The translations under genes and the position numbers were made by a program. Positions 5,544 through 6,740 of a DNA stretch of 6,740 nt are shown piece by piece. The DNA comes from an uncultured Burkholderiales bacterium. GTDB taxonomy: Bacteria > Pseudomonadota > Gammaproteobacteria > Burkholderiales > Burkholderiaceae_C. The notes under the pieces were generated by a model, which saw only the letters and a list, made by a program, of their open reading frames with translations, was not told the origin of the DNA and made no database searches. Location of the stretch: the NCBI GenBank assembly GCA_903856875.1, contig CAIODE010000036.1, forward strand, positions 1-6,740. Direction: 5' to 3'. Each line of letters opens with the position of its first letter. The first letter of the stretch is position 1.

Positions 5544-6482
5544 ACGGCATTCAGGCACAGGCGTAAGAACGGGCTGCCCGGCCATGAATGCCTCTAAATT
5601 GGCCAAAGCCAAAGCCGACATGGCCTTGCGAGTTTCAACGGTGGCGCTGGCAATGTGGGGAGTCAGCACCACGTTGTCGAGCTTTCTCAATTCAGCAGGC
5701 ACATTGGGTTCGTCGACATAGACATCAAGGCCTGCACCCGCAATGATTTTCTTTTGCAAGGCTTCAATGAGGGCCGCTTGATCGACCACAGAGCCGCGCG
5801 CCACATTGACCAAGAAACTCTGCGGACCCAAAGCCTTGAGCACTTCGGCGTTGATCAGGTTTTTGGTGGCAGCGCCGCCTGGCGTGATCACGACCATGAA
5901 GTCAACTTCAGCGGCCAGATCAAGCACATGGGGCACATATTTGTAAGGCACATCAGAGCGTTGATTGCGCGTGGTGTAGCTGATGACCATGTCAAATGCA
6001 GCGGCACGTTTGGCAATGGCTTGACCAATCCGGCCCATGCCCACAATGCCCAACTTGGCGCCCGTGAGTTTGCGTGTGAGTTGAAAAGGACCATCCAACC
6101 AATCGGCGTTGCGGGTAAAGCGGTCGGCGGCCGGAATTTTGCGAGCCACTGACAACAACAAGCCCAAGGCCAAATCGGCCACATCGTCGTTCAGCACTTC
6201 AGGCGTGTGCGTGACCATGATGCCGCGCTTTTTAGCGGCCGCCACATCGATGCCGTCATAGCCTACGCCACACACCGAAATCATTTCCAAGGCAGGAAAC
6301 AGGGCCATGTAACTGCCATCAATTTTGGATTCGCCGCCGCCCACCAAGGCTCGCACACGGCCAAAAACTTGGCGGTCGCGAATGTGATCACGCTCATGGA
6401 CCACAAATTTTTCTTGCAAGCCCGTTGTGAGGAAGGGGGGGATGCGCGATGTCACAACGATTTCTGGATGGTGAATGTTCAT
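5538..6482 (-). CDS. D-2-hydroxyacid dehydrogenase, glyoxylate/hydroxypyruvate reductase-like, probably NADP(H)-dependent
   Basis: A 314-residue cytoplasmic enzyme that interconverts a 2-oxoacid and a D-2-hydroxyacid. The Rossmann motif is GMGRIG (148-153). The catalytic set is complete: Arg229 in NVARGS, Glu258 in VDEP and His276 in TPHIASAT. After the second strand of the fold the sequence is YTTRNQRSDVPY (169-180), with Arg172 and Arg175 and no acidic residue, which favours NADP(H). VLNDDVADLALGLLL (97-111) is typical of the GhrB/GRHPR-like branch. The start is well supported by AGGAGA at 6491-6496 (- strand) at normal spacing. It is the first gene of the - strand run and diverges from a sugar-acid dehydratase. 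Likely substrates are hydroxypyruvate, glyoxylate or a longer 2-keto acid; the choice is not visible. Confidence 0.94.
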   Translation of the reverse strand: MNIHHPEIVVTSRIPPFLTTGLQEKFVVHERDHIRDRQVFGRVRALVGGGESKIDGSYMALFPALEMISVCGVGYDGIDVAAAKKRGIMVTHTPEVLNDDVADLALGLLLSVARKIPAADRFTRNADWLDGPFQLTRKLTGAKLGIVGMGRIGQAIAKRAAAFDMVISYTTRNQRSDVPYKYVPHVLDLAAEVDFMVVITPGGAATKNLINAEVLKALGPQSFLVNVARGSVVDQAALIEALQKKIIAGAGLDVYVDEPNVPAELRKLDNVVLTPHIASATVETRKAMSALALANLEAFMAGQPVLTPVPECRT

Positions 6483-6583
6483 TTTGAGAATCTCCTGGTC
6501 ACAAATAAAACCACAGCCCTGCGGGCCAATGGATTGAGGGTTTGCACGAGTGCTGATGAGTACAAAAAGCAGCTTAAATCACC

Positions 6584-6598
6584 TATCATCATACGATA
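6584..6598. promoter_or_regulatory. Candidate operator TATC-N7-GATA in the divergent promoter region
   Basis: TATCATCATACGATA has complementary outer arms TATC/GATA around 7 bases. It overlaps two -10-like hexamers: GATAAT at 6595-6600 on the + strand and TATGAT at 6588-6593 on the - strand, both five of six matches to TATAAT. It is about 50 bases before the dehydratase start and about 100 before the dehydrogenase start. A repressor bound here could shut both directions; the FCD regulator encoded nearby is the natural candidate. The -35 elements are weak. Confidence 0.38.
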
Positions 6599-6648
6599 AT
6601 ATTGTTAGCACTGATTCCACCTTGTACCTCACATTGAAGAAAATCACC

Positions 6649-6740
6649 ATGACTCAAAGCCCCAAGAAAAAACCCGAAGAATTGCGCAGCCAACAGTGGT
6701 TTGGCCGCCAAGACCGCGATGGCTTTGCCTACAGAAGCTG
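6649..6740 (+). CDS. IlvD/Edd-family sugar-acid dehydratase, N-terminus only (3' partial)
   Basis: Thirty codons are visible before the window ends. After a lysine-rich start the text is ELRSQQWFGRQDRDGFAYRS (residues 11-30), the characteristic N-terminus of the L-arabonate/pentonate/hexonate dehydratase branch of the IlvD/Edd family. These are Fe-S enzymes that turn an aldonate into a 2-keto-3-deoxy acid. The Fe-S cysteines and the catalytic region are beyond the window. A modest GAAGA ribosome site sits 8 bases before the ATG. It is divergent from the dehydrogenase/regulator/cupin genes and shares the regulatory region with them. The family call is firm for so short a piece, but the substrate is not resolvable, and dihydroxyacid dehydratase proper (IlvD) is less likely. 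Confidence 0.8.
   Translation, partial: MTQSPKKKPEELRSQQWFGRQDRDGFAYRS

Noticed and set aside
5655..6152. 165-residue open frame antisense to the dehydrogenase
   Set aside because: It is a shadow of a fully conserved dehydrogenase; composition rich in His and no family features.
6435..6441. Run of seven G in the dehydrogenase as a possible second indel site
   Set aside because: The frame is intact on both sides and the N-terminal sequence (TSRIPPFLTT) is family-like.

Overview
The window looks like chromosomal DNA from a betaproteobacterium, most likely Burkholderiales/Comamonadaceae (Limnohabitans, Rhodoferax or Polaromonas type). This is an inference from protein style: a RhlE helicase with a long glycine/arginine tail, an IlvD/Edd sugar-acid dehydratase start, and moderate GC content. 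I see no mobile element, CRISPR array, tRNA or rRNA. Coding density is high. The longest gene-free stretch is the divergent promoter region at 6483-6648, about 166 bases.

Region 1 (1-1582, + strand): the 3' two thirds of a DEAD-box ATP-dependent RNA helicase of the RhlE type. Its 5' end is outside the window. The reading frame breaks at a run of four T at 779-782. Removing one T joins the helicase core to a perfectly family-like C-terminus and a Gly/Arg-rich tail, so this is either a sequencing/assembly indel or a very recent mutation.

Region 2 (1594-4300): a light-dependent DNA repair/cryptochrome locus. A small DUF2805/TIGR03643-type gene (- strand) is divergent from a tight + strand operon. 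The operon holds a 59-residue four-cysteine DUF2256-type protein, an iron-sulfur bacterial cryptochrome/photolyase (FeS-BCP, PhrB type) and a flavin reductase-like FMN protein. The first two operon genes overlap by 8 bases and the second and third are 3 bases apart. All four Fe-S cysteines of the photolyase are present with the spacing known from Agrobacterium PhrB. An 18-bp near-perfect palindrome lies in the divergent promoter region and is a candidate operator. The two small proteins have no established function and their linkage to the photolyase is the most interesting signal here.

Region 3 (4331-6740): a probable sugar-acid or hydroxyacid catabolic locus. On the - strand, in transcription order, are an NADP-type D-2-hydroxyacid dehydrogenase, a FadR/FCD-type GntR regulator and a small cupin protein. 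Diverging from them at the right edge is the start of an IlvD/Edd-family dehydratase. Dehydratase plus dehydrogenase plus FCD regulator fits breakdown of an aldonate or uronate-derived acid, but the substrate cannot be read from the sequence. Regions 2 and 3 converge at about 4300/4331 with only 30 bases between stop codons.
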